Assembly: GCA_014729705.1 (NCBI GenBank)
Contig: WJJK01000240.1
Span: forward strand, 1-16,816
Length of the DNA stretch: 16,816 bases
Reading direction: 5' to 3'
DNA from: Candidatus Altarchaeales archaeon
Lineage (GTDB): Archaea > Altiarchaeota > Altiarchaeia > IMC4 > SCGC-AAA252-I15
Shown: in pieces, positions 5,890 through 12,449 of the stretch
Layout: every line of letters starts with the position of its first letter
Numbering within the stretch: position 1 is the stretch's first letter
Made by a program: the position numbers and the translations under genes
The notes under the pieces: generated by a model
What the model was told of the DNA's origin: nothing
The model's database searches: none
What the model saw: only the letters and a program-made list of their open reading frames with translations

Positions 5890-5965
5890 GGGTCCGTAAC
5901 TCAGCTGGTAGAGTATCGCCCTTTTAAGGCGAGCGTCGTGGGTTCGAGTCCCACCGGGCCTACCA
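5890..5965 (+). tRNA. tRNA-Lys (anticodon TTT), CCA encoded
   Basis: The anticodon stem is TCGCC/GGCGA with loop CTTTTAA. The T arm is GTGGG-TTCGAGT-CCCAC. The acceptor GGGTCCG pairs with CGGGCCT, using two G-U pairs. CCA is encoded. It is the first tRNA of the operon behind attenuator 1. Confidence 0.93.
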
Positions 5966-5983
5966 CAAATATCGGAAAAACAT

Positions 5984-6274
5984 ATGCGAAGACGAAAGAG
6001 GATCGGTAGAAATAGAAAAAGAACTAATATCTGCGACGATCATGAAGTCGTAGAGGAAAAAGCCCGAGAAGCGTTGTTTCTGGTACAGGATTTAAAGACA
6101 GGCTCTTCGCTATCAGCAGGTACTAAAAATGAACTTATCAGATTTCTTAAACTAGTACTGAAGCATAATCAATTTGCAACAGAGTCTGGTCAAAGTATGG
6201 AGAATAGACTGTGGCAGTACAGAGAGAAGATCGAAAACCTAGGTTTTAAACGTATGCATAAAGGAGAAAAATAG
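5984..6274 (+). CDS. hypothetical basic protein, 96 aa
   Basis: The first 14 residues are almost all Arg and Lys (MRRRKRIGRNRKRT), suggesting nucleic acid binding or a disordered tail. The rest is predicted helical (VVEEKAREALFLVQDL and ELIRFLKLVLKHNQFA). The Shine-Dalgarno is weak. Its stop at 6274 abuts the ATG of the HD hydrolase gene at 6275, so the two are probably translated in a coupled way and may work together. No family is recognised. Confidence 0.62.
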   Translation: MRRRKRIGRNRKRTNICDDHEVVEEKAREALFLVQDLKTGSSLSAGTKNELIRFLKLVLKHNQFATESGQSMENRLWQYREKIENLGFKRMHKGEK

Positions 6275-7201
6275 ATGAATCTTGGTTATGTAACTAGATG
6301 GGACCTAAAGGGATTCCTTGGGACGATAACAGACGAGAAACTCCGGAAGAAGGTCCTCCGGATGCATAACAAGTATGAGGAATTGATATATCACCTGCCA
6401 GCCGCGGTGTACTATCACCATAACTGGGTGGGTGGATGGGCGGATCACACAGCGCAAGTGATTCAGATCTCATCCGAGCTCTTTGACAGTTACATTGTAG
6501 GAGTACATCATGACCTTAAGGTCAGCCTGGATGATGTTATCGTAGCGGCGTTCGTGCATGACTTCGACAAACTCTGGTGCTACAAAGACGCTCCTCCTAA
6601 GAAAACTGAAAAGGGGAAGGTCACCACGATTGAGCCCCAGCCTGGAAAATTCGTACGGAACGATGACATCGTCAAGTACGAAGAGACAAGCAAAGCAATT
6701 GCTGAGGCTTTTCGTGCGGGCATCAAACTGACCGACCAGCAGATCGAGGCCATTAATCACCATCACGGCGGTTTCTCTACGGATTTGTCTTCGCCACACA
6801 GTCGGAGAGGAGGCATGACTCCATTCTCTACGTTGATGCACTGCGCAGACATGTTGAGTGCCTTCAATCTCGGACACTGTAAACCCGGGGTGAAGATAAT
6901 GCCGGATTTCAGCTCGAGCGGTATCTGGGAGCTGCATGGGGGTGCAATGTTGGAGTACAAGGACCTGGGCGTTCCTTCACGTCTGAAGAAACAGCTCAAG
7001 GATTGGATAGAGTTTCACGACTCAAAGTGTACTGAGCGTCCTTCGTATCTTGTGAAGCCCGATATGGCTGGAGAGCTCAATCATAAAGGTCTTGAGCTGG
7101 CAAAAAAAGTTAAGAAGATCCACCCGGACCTAGACGTATGGTACTGGGGCGATCTCGGTAAAGGAAAAGGGTTAGTGAAGAAGGAAATCAAGGGCTCTTA
7201 G
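6275..7201 (+). CDS. HD-domain phosphohydrolase, 308 aa
   Basis: HD-superfamily metal-dependent hydrolase. Candidate metal ligands are the His residues in YYHHNWVGGWADHT (residues 46-59), the HD pair in AAFVHDFDKL (His95-Asp96), the HHHGG cluster near residue 163, and the Asp in LMHCADMLSAF near residue 190. The order H...HD...H...D and the VGGWADHT segment resemble the YhaM type of HD proteins (3'-5' exoribonuclease), but no OB-fold is present. The substrate could be an RNA end or a nucleotide. AAAGGAG precedes the ATG. The last ten bases lie inside tRNA-Val: the stop codon TAG is bases 8-10 of the tRNA. Confidence 0.85.
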   Translation: MNLGYVTRWDLKGFLGTITDEKLRKKVLRMHNKYEELIYHLPAAVYYHHNWVGGWADHTAQVIQISSELFDSYIVGVHHDLKVSLDDVIVAAFVHDFDKLWCYKDAPPKKTEKGKVTTIEPQPGKFVRNDDIVKYEETSKAIAEAFRAGIKLTDQQIEAINHHHGGFSTDLSSPHSRRGGMTPFSTLMHCADMLSAFNLGHCKPGVKIMPDFSSSGIWELHGGAMLEYKDLGVPSRLKKQLKDWIEFHDSKCTERPSYLVKPDMAGELNHKGLELAKKVKKIHPDLDVWYWGDLGKGKGLVKKEIKGS

Positions 7202-7270
7202 CTTAGTTGGTATAAAGCGCCTGGTTTACACCCAGGAGATTCGCAGGTTCGAGTCCTGCAGGGCCCACCA
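7192..7270 (+). tRNA. tRNA-Val (anticodon TAC), CCA encoded
   Basis: The acceptor GGGCTCT pairs with AGGGCCC. The anticodon stem is CCTGG/CCAGG with loop TTTACAC. The T arm is GCAGG-TTCGAGT-CCTGC. CCA is encoded. Its 5' end overlaps the HD gene. Confidence 0.93.
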
Positions 7271-7284
7271 CATTGGAGGAAAAA

Positions 7285-7764
7285 ATGAGCGAAACAGGCA
7301 TGCAGCCGGGCGGTGACGCGATGGTAGATATGATGAAACGCCTTGGCCTGTGGGATGAGTCTCAAGAAAAGCTTAAGAGTTTCGTCGATGGCGTCTCCTC
7401 AAAACATGAGTATGCTCAAATGGAGTCTTCGCTGATAGCGGATTTCGTCTTTTATATGTCTCTTATCTTTTTTAGGGATTTGATACGCAGCGCGTCTGAC
7501 CCGAAGAAGGCTTTTAACGAAATAATGCTTGCTTGGCGCGAAAGAGTGTCTTATGGATTCGAGCGGCAATTCGAGCCATATCGCCAGATGAAAGAGATGG
7601 CAAAGGAAGACCCTGAGATAGAGAAGTACATGAAAACTCTTGACCAGAAGTCAAAAGCGGTACGAGAAATGTACGCGACTAGCATACGGCGCGTAGCCGA
7701 TGACATCGAGCGTCTTATTTTCGCTGAGATCGATAAAGAAAAGGAAGACGGAGAGATCGTATAA
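7285..7764 (+). CDS. hypothetical helical protein, 159 aa
   Basis: The ATG at 7285 follows GGAGG at proper spacing. The in-frame TTG at 7273 overlaps that binding site and is less likely. The protein is Met-rich at the N-terminus (MSETGMQPGGDAMVDMMKRL) and mostly alpha-helical, with a hydrophobic segment around residues 48-60 (ADFVFYMSLIFFRDLI) that looks amphipathic rather than membrane-spanning, and a charged helical C-terminus. No family is recognised. It lies between tRNA-Val and tRNA-Lys in the operon behind attenuator 1. Confidence 0.68.
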   Translation: MSETGMQPGGDAMVDMMKRLGLWDESQEKLKSFVDGVSSKHEYAQMESSLIADFVFYMSLIFFRDLIRSASDPKKAFNEIMLAWRERVSYGFERQFEPYRQMKEMAKEDPEIEKYMKTLDQKSKAVREMYATSIRRVADDIERLIFAEIDKEKEDGEIV

Positions 7765-7780
7765 AATTTGAAAGTTTATT

Positions 7781-7853
7781 GGGATCGTGGCGCAATTGGT
7801 AGCGCAAGAAACTCTTAATTTCGAGGTTGAAGGTTCGAGTCCTTCCGGTCCCA
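7781..7853 (+). tRNA. tRNA-Lys (anticodon CTT)
   Basis: The acceptor GGGATCG pairs with CGGTCCC, discriminator A. The anticodon loop is CTCTTAA and the T arm GAAGG-TTCGAGT-CCTTC. CCA is not encoded. With tRNA-Lys(TTT) it covers both Lys codons. Confidence 0.9.
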
Positions 7854-7879
7854 TTTAGTTATGATGTCAAGGAGAAAAA

Positions 7880-8050
7880 ATGCCCGAAGAGTTCGACTAC
7901 GTCGTGATCAACCAGTTTCTTACGAGGAATGATGGTAAAAAGATGACCGATAAGGACGCTACACACGTGACTAAGCTGCTCCTTGAAACAATGGGGGACG
8001 CAGGATATACATGCCAGGGCACGACCAATCTTGTAAATGATGAAGAATGA
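7880..8050 (+). CDS. hypothetical protein, 56 aa
   Basis: AAGGAG stands six bases before an ATG that opens a 56-codon ORF beginning MPEEFDYVVINQFLTRNDGK. It is acidic, soluble and has a single Cys. The good ribosome binding site and the position between tRNA-Lys and the next gene support it. A long ORF on the opposite strand (7859-8332) is a shadow and partly reads tRNA antisense. The next start codon lies one base after its stop. The function is unknown. Confidence 0.6.
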   Translation: MPEEFDYVVINQFLTRNDGKKMTDKDATHVTKLLLETMGDAGYTCQGTTNLVNDEE

Positions 8051-8051
8051 A

Positions 8052-8210
8052 ATGATGAACAAACGCCAGGAAAAGCGCATAGAAGAAAAAGTAAAACGGG
8101 CTAAGAAAAGAATTGATGTCATATATAAGTACAGTGACACAAAAACTCCTTGCTCTAGAATGCCTCCTGACCGTTTTCGTATTAACCACGAAGCCATAAT
8201 GCCCTCGTAG
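8052..8210 (+). CDS. hypothetical basic protein, 52 aa, ending inside tRNA-Arg
   Basis: The ORF starts one base after the stop of the previous gene, suggesting reinitiation. The product begins MMNKRQEKRIEEKVKRAKKR, a strongly charged helix. The stop codon TAG (8208-8210) consists of tRNA-Arg bases 8-10, so the last residues are encoded by the tRNA acceptor stem. The Shine-Dalgarno is poor. Coding use is plausible, not proven. Confidence 0.5.
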   Translation: MMNKRQEKRIEEKVKRAKKRIDVIYKYSDTKTPCSRMPPDRFRINHEAIMPS

Positions 8211-8275
8211 CTCAGCTGGATCAGAGCGCGACACTCCGGATGTCGAGGTCCCGCGTTCGAGTCGCGGCGAGGGCT
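8201..8275 (+). tRNA. tRNA-Arg (anticodon CCG)
   Basis: The acceptor GCCCTCG pairs perfectly with CGAGGGC. The anticodon stem is CGACA/TGTCG with loop CTCCGGA. The T arm is CCGCG-TTCGAGT-CGCGG. CCA is not encoded. It reads CGG. Confidence 0.93.
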
Positions 8276-8294
8276 CGAACTCAGGAGAAGAAGC

Positions 8295-8804
8295 ATGAAA
8301 GTAGGCGGTGAAGGTAACTGGTTAGTATTCATACTGTTACTTACAATACAACGTGCTTGGGCTATTGTAACAGGTAGCTTAGAAGCTATTTTCTACCTAG
8401 GTGATAGAAAAAAGGCAAAGAGAAAACTTAAGGATGCTCAGAAAAGCATCCAACACACACTGGACCTTGAGTTTTGGTACAAAAGGGAAGGTATATCCGC
8501 ATATAAGAGAGATTGGCTTGATAGATGGTCCTTCCCCTGGGTGACTATAGCAAAAAAGAAGGGTGACTGTGAAGATTTCATGCTCTTGGCACACTCCATT
8601 CTCAAAAAGAACTTAGAATGTCACCAGTGTCTGGTATACGGTAAAAAAGGTGGAAAGAGAAGCGGGCATGCCGTGTTACTCGTGAAGGAAGGCGACAGGT
8701 GGGCTCTTATGAGCAACTACAATCGGTATATCTGGTTTGATACCATGGACGATGCGGCAAAGAAATTCTACGGAGAGGATACCGCCTCTTACTATATATT
8801 CTGA
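8295..8804 (+). CDS. membrane-anchored transglutaminase-like protein, 169 aa
   Basis: The core carries the three blocks of a transglutaminase-like (papain-fold) enzyme: Cys92 in KKKGDCEDFMLLAHSIL, His125 in SGHAVLLV, and a polar residue in ALMSNYN (Asn141 region). GDCEDF followed by GHAVL is typical of the bacterial transglutaminase-like cysteine peptidase group. A hydrophobic segment at residues 9-27 (WLVFILLLTIQRAWAIV) is likely a membrane anchor. AGGAG precedes the ATG. It may cleave or crosslink protein or peptidoglycan-linked substrates at the envelope; the substrate is unknown. It lies between two tRNA-Arg genes. Confidence 0.8.
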   Translation: MKVGGEGNWLVFILLLTIQRAWAIVTGSLEAIFYLGDRKKAKRKLKDAQKSIQHTLDLEFWYKREGISAYKRDWLDRWSFPWVTIAKKKGDCEDFMLLAHSILKKNLECHQCLVYGKKGGKRSGHAVLLVKEGDRWALMSNYNRYIWFDTMDDAAKKFYGEDTASYYIF

Positions 8805-8812
8805 AGGAATAT

Positions 8813-8890
8813 GCCCCCGTAGCTCAGTTGGATTAGAGCGTGTCGCTACGGACGACAAGGCCGCAGGTTCGAGCCCTGCCGGGGGTTCCA
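8813..8890 (+). tRNA. tRNA-Arg (anticodon ACG), CCA encoded
   Basis: The acceptor GCCCCCG pairs with CGGGGGT. The anticodon stem is TGTCG/CGACA with loop CTACGGA. The T arm is GCAGG-TTCGAGC-CCTGC. CCA is encoded. If A34 is edited to inosine by the host, it reads CGT, CGC and CGA. Confidence 0.93.
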
Positions 8891-9005
8891 ACTGTTGAAC
8901 AATAAACAATGAAAAAGTATTAAAAACTATGAAATCCTAATTATCTATTAATATAATAATTTAGGTATATCCAGATATCAGATAAAATAACAAAGGACAG
9001 TCAAT
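8891..9005 (+). other. AT-rich gap before the IS607-type element
   Basis: These 115 bases hold no gene. A TATAAT (8952-8957) could be a -10 box, but no good -35 box stands at the right distance. The left end of the transposon may lie here; no inverted repeats are expected for this family and none is seen. Confidence 0.35.
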
Positions 9006-9194
9006 ATGAAGGAAAAGAAACCTGTGGTCGTAAGAGTCACGAAAACTGAATTTGAACTTGATGACGGAAGAGTCTTTCCTCATCCCGTAGAACTCGACGA
9101 AGTTCCTACTATTGAAGATTTTCAGAAGATATATGACAAGAGCCGTAAGCTCGTAAAAGACATGATGGAAGATGCCGGTGAACAGTCTGATTGA
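9006..9194 (+). CDS. small acidic protein upstream of and overlapping tnpA, 62 aa
   Basis: AAAGGA precedes the ATG. The protein begins MKEKKPVVVRVTKTEFELDD, continues with GRVFPHPVELDEVPTIEDF, and ends in a charged helix. Similar short proteins are familiar to me from phages, without known function. Its last 20 or so bases overlap the start of the IS607-type TnpA gene. It could be a passenger gene of the transposon, or a phage gene whose 3' end was replaced when the element arrived. Confidence 0.6.
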   Translation: MKEKKPVVVRVTKTEFELDDGRVFPHPVELDEVPTIEDFQKIYDKSRKLVKDMMEDAGEQSD

Positions 9195-9819
9195 TATAAG
9201 AAAAGCCTCTCAAATGCTCGGAGTAGATATTACCACACTCCGATATTGGGATAAATCTGGTAAGCTAAAAGCCCAGAGAACAGCCGGGGGTCATCGTCGC
9301 TATCTATTGTCTGATATACAAGCTCTTCAAGGCGTAGAAGTTGAATCCTCTGGAGAGCCTGATAACGGAAACGTAGTGGCTGTGTATGCCCGAGTGTCTT
9401 CTCATGAGCAGAAACAAAAAGGTGACTTAGACAGACAGAAAGGCCGACTTCTTGAGTACTGCATTAAAAATAAATATGAAATAAAGCATATCTTTGAAGA
9501 GGTCGGATCCGGGATGTCAGATACCAGATCAAAACTAAACAGGCTTTGTGATATTGCGGAAAAAAGAGAGATATCAAAACTGGTGGTCGAGCACAAAGAT
9601 AGACTGACTCGTTTCAATTACAGACTCTATGAGCGCTATTTCAAGAGTCATGGTGTTGAGGTCATACACATCGAAGAGACACTGCCTAAGAGCTATGAAG
9701 CTGAGCTGGTAGAAGATATCATGTCTCTTGTGGCGTCATCTTCATCTAAGATATACGGTAAAAGAAGCGCCGAAAACCGGCGTAAAAATAAAATTCAAAA
9801 CAAAAGGAGTGTGTCATGA
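9172..9819 (+). CDS. tnpA: IS607-family serine recombinase TnpA, about 213-215 aa
   Basis: A MerR-type helix-turn-helix fills the first 50 residues (ASQMLGVDITTLRYWDKSGK, GGHRRY). The serine resolvase catalytic domain follows, with AVYARVSSHEQ (Ser76 as nucleophile), DLDRQKGRLLEYC and KLVVEHKDRLTRF. This domain order and size define IS607 transposases, which move through a circular intermediate and need little target sequence. A GTG at 9178 has GGAAG at better spacing and may be the real start. The stop overlaps the next ATG (ATGA). All key residues are present, so it looks functional. Confidence 0.93.
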   Translation: MPVNSLIDIRKASQMLGVDITTLRYWDKSGKLKAQRTAGGHRRYLLSDIQALQGVEVESSGEPDNGNVVAVYARVSSHEQKQKGDLDRQKGRLLEYCIKNKYEIKHIFEEVGSGMSDTRSKLNRLCDIAEKREISKLVVEHKDRLTRFNYRLYERYFKSHGVEVIHIEETLPKSYEAELVEDIMSLVASSSSKIYGKRSAENRRKNKIQNKRSVS

Positions 9820-10208
9820 ACACATTAAAACAGATTCTTATGGAGATTTCAAAGGAAGAGATTAACGAGCATGTTCAAGAAAATGCCAAGAACGAGATAG
9901 CAAAGAAGAAGTTTACCAACTCTTTATTGGATGTCTACGCCACTATTGAGAATACTGAAAAGAGAGTCTCCGATGTTGTGATGACTCCTGAGCTGTTCTC
10001 TGATTTCAGAAAAACTTTTACTGATGCTGATTTTGAGCATGATAAAGACAGGATATTTAAAGGTCTCATGGCCTCTATGTGGGGCAGTAACATATGGGTT
10101 TATAAAAAAGTGCCCGGAGATTTGAAGGCGTATGCTGAAGAAGATCCCTCTTTGAAAACAGACTTTCCTGGTATTGCGGAGTTCAAAGAAAAAGAAGGAA
10201 TCGAATGA
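9816..10208 (+). CDS. passenger protein between tnpA and tnpB, 130 aa
   Basis: AAGGAG lies before the ATG, and the gene overlaps tnpA and tnpB by four bases each, so three proteins are translated as a coupled set. The N-terminal half is helical and charged. The C-terminal half (SDVVMTPELFSDFRK, FKGLMASMWGSNIWVYKKVP) resembles a strand-rich segment I associate with phage capsid-like proteins; this resemblance is from memory and weak. IS607 elements normally carry only tnpA and tnpB, so an intact third gene here is unusual. It might modulate transposition or TnpB, or be captured phage DNA. Confidence 0.65.
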   Translation: MNTLKQILMEISKEEINEHVQENAKNEIAKKKFTNSLLDVYATIENTEKRVSDVVMTPELFSDFRKTFTDADFEHDKDRIFKGLMASMWGSNIWVYKKVPGDLKAYAEEDPSLKTDFPGIAEFKEKEGIE

Positions 10209-11320
10209 AACTTATCCGTTCTTCTAAATGCAGTCTCAAATTTGCTACAGACTCTAAACGCTCAGAACTCAAAAGAGTCCTCACTGAGTATGGACGTGTC
10301 TGTAACATTTTCATAGAGCACTTTTGGAAGAACGGCACCCCCTCTAAATCAGAACTCCTTAAGGAAACGGTAGACCTCCCAGAGGGCACTTGGCTCTCCG
10401 CCCGGCTCCGTAAGGTCGCCGCCCGGGAAGCTATTGACATGATCACCGCTGTGAAAGAACGCTGGAAAAATAAGCCGTGGAAGATATCTATGCCCGTACA
10501 CAAGGGCCGAAGAGCCCTTGTGTCCTGCACTATTGCGGAGCTACAGGACAAAAAAGATTCTTCTGAGTTCGATGCATGGCTCCATCTGTCATCCATAGGT
10601 GAAAAGGTAATCCTTGATCTACCGGTGAAGTACCACAAGCACATCAATAAACTTTTTGCTCAAGGAAAACGCCTGAACTCCTACATTCTTACCGAGAAAT
10701 ATGTGCAGCTCTCTTTTGAGATTGATACAGGACCTAAAAAGTCAGGTAAGAACGCTATAGGTATTGATACAGGAATAAAAGCTTTAGCCTCTCTCAATAA
10801 CGGCTCTCAGTTTGGGCTGGCCATAGAATCTTGTGTAGAGCGCATCAAGAGATGTGATCATGGCTCTCAGGGGCAGAAGCAGGCCCGGAGAGCTATGAGG
10901 CAGAGAATAGATGAGGTTGTAAAAGAAATAGTAAAACATTTTGAGAAGATCGATTTAGTCGTAGTCGAGAAGCTCAAAAACATGAACTATAAATCAAAAC
11001 TCAAACGTCGCTTGAGTAAAAATATGCGACGTTCTATCGGCACTTGGGCATATAGGTATTGGTTAAAGAGGCTTGAACAGGCCTGTGAGACTAACCGTGT
11101 TAGTTTTCGTACTGTGGCTCCTTTTTATACCAGCCAAACATGCCCTTGCTGTGGTCATGCCGATAGGGGGAATCGAGTGCTACAAGAGTTCCGGTGCCTG
11201 AAATGTGGTCACGCAGGTAACGCAGATATAGTTGCAGCCAGGAATATATTGACTCGATTTCTTACGGGAGTCTACGGTGCCCGTTACAAACCTTATGAGA
11301 CTATGTTTAGTTTTTCATAG
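10205..11320 (+). CDS. tnpB: TnpB RNA-guided nuclease, 371 aa, catalytic residues intact
   Basis: TnpB is the transposon-borne ancestor of Cas12 and uses an omega RNA made from the element's right end to cut DNA. RuvC-I is AIGIDTGIKALASLNNG (Asp188), RuvC-II is LVVVEKLKNM (Glu255), the zinc ribbon is CPCC (313-316) with CLKC (331-334), and RuvC-III is NADIVAARNIL (Asp341). All three acidic residues and four cysteines are present at normal length. AAGGAA precedes the ATG. The stop codon lies within the right-end hairpin (11301-11320). The N-terminal third is more divergent than in canonical TnpB. Confidence 0.92.
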   Translation: MKLIRSSKCSLKFATDSKRSELKRVLTEYGRVCNIFIEHFWKNGTPSKSELLKETVDLPEGTWLSARLRKVAAREAIDMITAVKERWKNKPWKISMPVHKGRRALVSCTIAELQDKKDSSEFDAWLHLSSIGEKVILDLPVKYHKHINKLFAQGKRLNSYILTEKYVQLSFEIDTGPKKSGKNAIGIDTGIKALASLNNGSQFGLAIESCVERIKRCDHGSQGQKQARRAMRQRIDEVVKEIVKHFEKIDLVVVEKLKNMNYKSKLKRRLSKNMRRSIGTWAYRYWLKRLEQACETNRVSFRTVAPFYTSQTCPCCGHADRGNRVLQEFRCLKCGHAGNADIVAARNILTRFLTGVYGARYKPYETMFSFS

Positions 11321-11324
11321 TTTT
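11301..11324 (+). mobile_element. right end of the IS607-type element (hairpin plus TTTT)
   Basis: Arms CTATG (11301-11305) and CATAG (11316-11320) enclose ten bases and are followed by TTTT. Upstream CCTTAT is shared with the first element at about 94-130. RNA ligase coding sequence resumes at about 11322-11325. This should be the 3' part of the omega RNA scaffold, with the guide starting near GAAGGAAC; the guide assignment is inferred. Confidence 0.6.
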
Positions 11325-11600
11325 GAAGGAACGGTCCTAAACCCGGATGAGTTCCTTGATATGTTTGGACATCTTGATGTACCAAAGCTTGTATATAAAG
11401 GCAAGGTAAACAAAGAGGTGGAACAGCAGATCCGGGAGAGCAGGATGCCAGGCATCACTTTTGAAGGAGCCGTATGTAAAGGAAAGGTGAAAGGAAAGAC
11501 TCTGAACCCGCCTATGTTCAAAGTGAAAACATACGCGTGGCTAGATAAACTTAAAGAATACTGTGCTGGAGACATGAAAAAGTATCGGATGCTAGTGTGA
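11322..11600 (+). pseudogene. RNA ligase, 3' remnant truncated at the IS607 right end
   Basis: About 92 codons follow the transposon end in an open frame without a proper start (a start at 11277 lies inside tnpB). PGITFEGAVCKGK matches nucleotidyltransferase motif IV and MFKVKTYAWLDKL matches motif V of RNA ligases, with the linker FEGTVLNPDEFLDMFGHLD typical of the phage family. The N-terminal half with the KxDG lysine that accepts AMP is missing and is not found anywhere in the window. The remnant cannot adenylate itself and is presumably dead. The deletion probably accompanied or followed transposon insertion. Its stop overlaps the next ATG (TGATG). Confidence 0.75.
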
Positions 11601-11812
11601 TGCACGAAAAAACGCAAAACCCAAAAGACTTTATGGTTCGTGTTTGCTGTGGGTGTGGCAGAGTGCGCTCCGATGACGGGCAGTGGTTTGATGCTCCTGA
11701 GCTTCTAGCTATCACTCCTAGAGAGATTCATACACATACTATATGTTCTGAGTGCTGTGTAAGAATGTACCCCGAGTTTGCGATTAAAAAAGGTTGGATA
11801 AAAGCTTCTTAG
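11600..11812 (+). CDS. Cys-rich zinc-binding protein, 70 aa
   Basis: Two Cys groups, VCCGCGRVR and ICSECC, stand about 40 residues apart around DDGQWFDAPE. The pattern resembles the small zinc module seen in some bacterial signalling proteins (CxWCxxVR, then G-W, then CPxC). I chose ATG 11600, which overlaps the ligase remnant's stop; the GTG at 11597 is the alternative. No clear Shine-Dalgarno sequence, so translation is probably coupled. The stop's last base is the first base of tRNA-Val. Function unknown. Confidence 0.65.
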   Translation: MHEKTQNPKDFMVRVCCGCGRVRSDDGQWFDAPELLAITPREIHTHTICSECCVRMYPEFAIKKGWIKAS

Positions 11813-11885
11813 GGCGTTTAGCTCAGATGGCTAGAGTACTACCTTGACATGGTAGGGGTCACTGGTTCAAGTCCAGTAACGCCCA
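11812..11885 (+). tRNA. tRNA-Val (anticodon GAC)
   Basis: The acceptor GGGCGTT pairs perfectly with AACGCCC, discriminator A. The anticodon stem is CTACC/GGTAG with loop TTGACAT. The T arm is ACTGG-TTCAAGT-CCAGT. CCA is not encoded. It is the sixth and last tRNA before the non-coding RNA promoter. Confidence 0.93.
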
Positions 11886-11893
11886 AATAGTAC

Positions 11894-11922
11894 TTGATCT
11901 TAGTCTGTCTTGATCGTATATT
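11894..11922 (+). promoter_or_regulatory. sigma70-type promoter of the long non-coding RNA
   Basis: TTGATC (11894-11899), 17-base spacer, TATATT (11917-11922). The -10 sequence and spacing are identical to those of the two attenuator promoters. Confidence 0.75.
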
Positions 11923-11928
11923 ATGTGT

Positions 11929-12387
11929 GGAAGGTAAGCCGTTAGAAGGCTACCTCAGTTCTTTGACATGATATCCTAGGTCCTCTAGTCTTAAAGCGGC
12001 ACAGCGGTATATGGGGATTGTAGAGGTTTGAGACATGTGGTACCACTAAATAAAGTAGAATGTGTGGAACACCGGGCACATTAAACAAGGCCATAACTTG
12101 TTCCTGTATGCAATTAGGCTTTGGTGTAATAGCAGGAACTCCGGCGCGTCGTGGATGATGTTTATATTCTACGGCCCACAGTCTCTTACGCGAAGATATG
12201 TTCGTATTTTGTTGCATACGGGTATATTACTAGCCTGCATGAACTATGTATGTCTGCGATGACTTATTATAAAGTGGATAAATAGTAGAGCTGTAAGGTT
12301 CGGCTTAGCCTTAAATGAGCCAGTTAGAGGACATCCGCCTGGGATATCTAGGAAGCGGGGCCACATATGTCGGTCCCGCTTTTTTTA
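11929..12387 (+). ncRNA. long structured non-coding RNA, about 455 nt
   Basis: From the promoter at 11894 to the terminator at 12387 there is no convincing gene, but folding signals are strong. GATATCCTAGG (11970-11980) pairs over eleven positions with CCTGGGATATC (12338-12348), enclosing about 360 bases. GTAGAATGTG (12055-12064) pairs over ten positions with 12163-12172. Local stems: AGGTA/TACCT (11932-11955), CCTCTA/TAGAGG (11982-12026), AACAAG/CTTGTT (12084-12102) and TAAGG/CCTTA (12294-12313). Size and setting (phage, tRNA cluster) recall the large ornate RNAs GOLLD and ROOL, but I cannot match their sequence. It does not look like RNase P RNA or tmRNA. Confidence 0.62.
12353..12387 (+). 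terminator. intrinsic terminator of the long non-coding RNA
   Basis: AAGCGGG (12353-12359) and CCCGCTT (12375-12381) form the stem, extended by GCC/GGT pairs, followed by seven T. It lies inside the upstream extension of the next ORF, which argues that that ORF really starts later, at 12450. Confidence 0.87.
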
Positions 12388-12449
12388 TACCTCTCGATAA
12401 TACTCTCTTAATACTTAGTGTAGATGTTGCATATGCCAGGATCTTTAAT

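Larger units (their letters stand above)
9006..11324 (+). mobile_element. IS607-type transposon: tnpA, passenger, tnpB (left boundary uncertain)
   Basis: The serine recombinase, the passenger gene and tnpB form one overlapping reading unit that ends at the right-end hairpin. The left boundary is not marked by repeats and could be anywhere between about 8891 and 9175. The element sits between tRNA-Arg(ACG) and tRNA-Val(GAC) of the operon behind attenuator 1, next to a truncated RNA ligase. Confidence 0.75.

Noticed and set aside
7859..8332. 157-codon ORF on the minus strand
   Set aside because: It reads tRNA-Arg antisense and two supported + strand genes; no ribosome binding site.
10183..10647. 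154-codon minus-strand ORF over tnpB
   Set aside because: Shadow of tnpB.
12062..12262. 66-codon ORF inside the non-coding RNA
   Set aside because: No ribosome binding site at either possible start (12062, 12155), and the bases take part in long-range pairing.
12315..12449. N-terminal extension of the DUF5824-like gene
   Set aside because: It runs through an intrinsic terminator and lacks a ribosome binding site; ATG 12450 is better supported.
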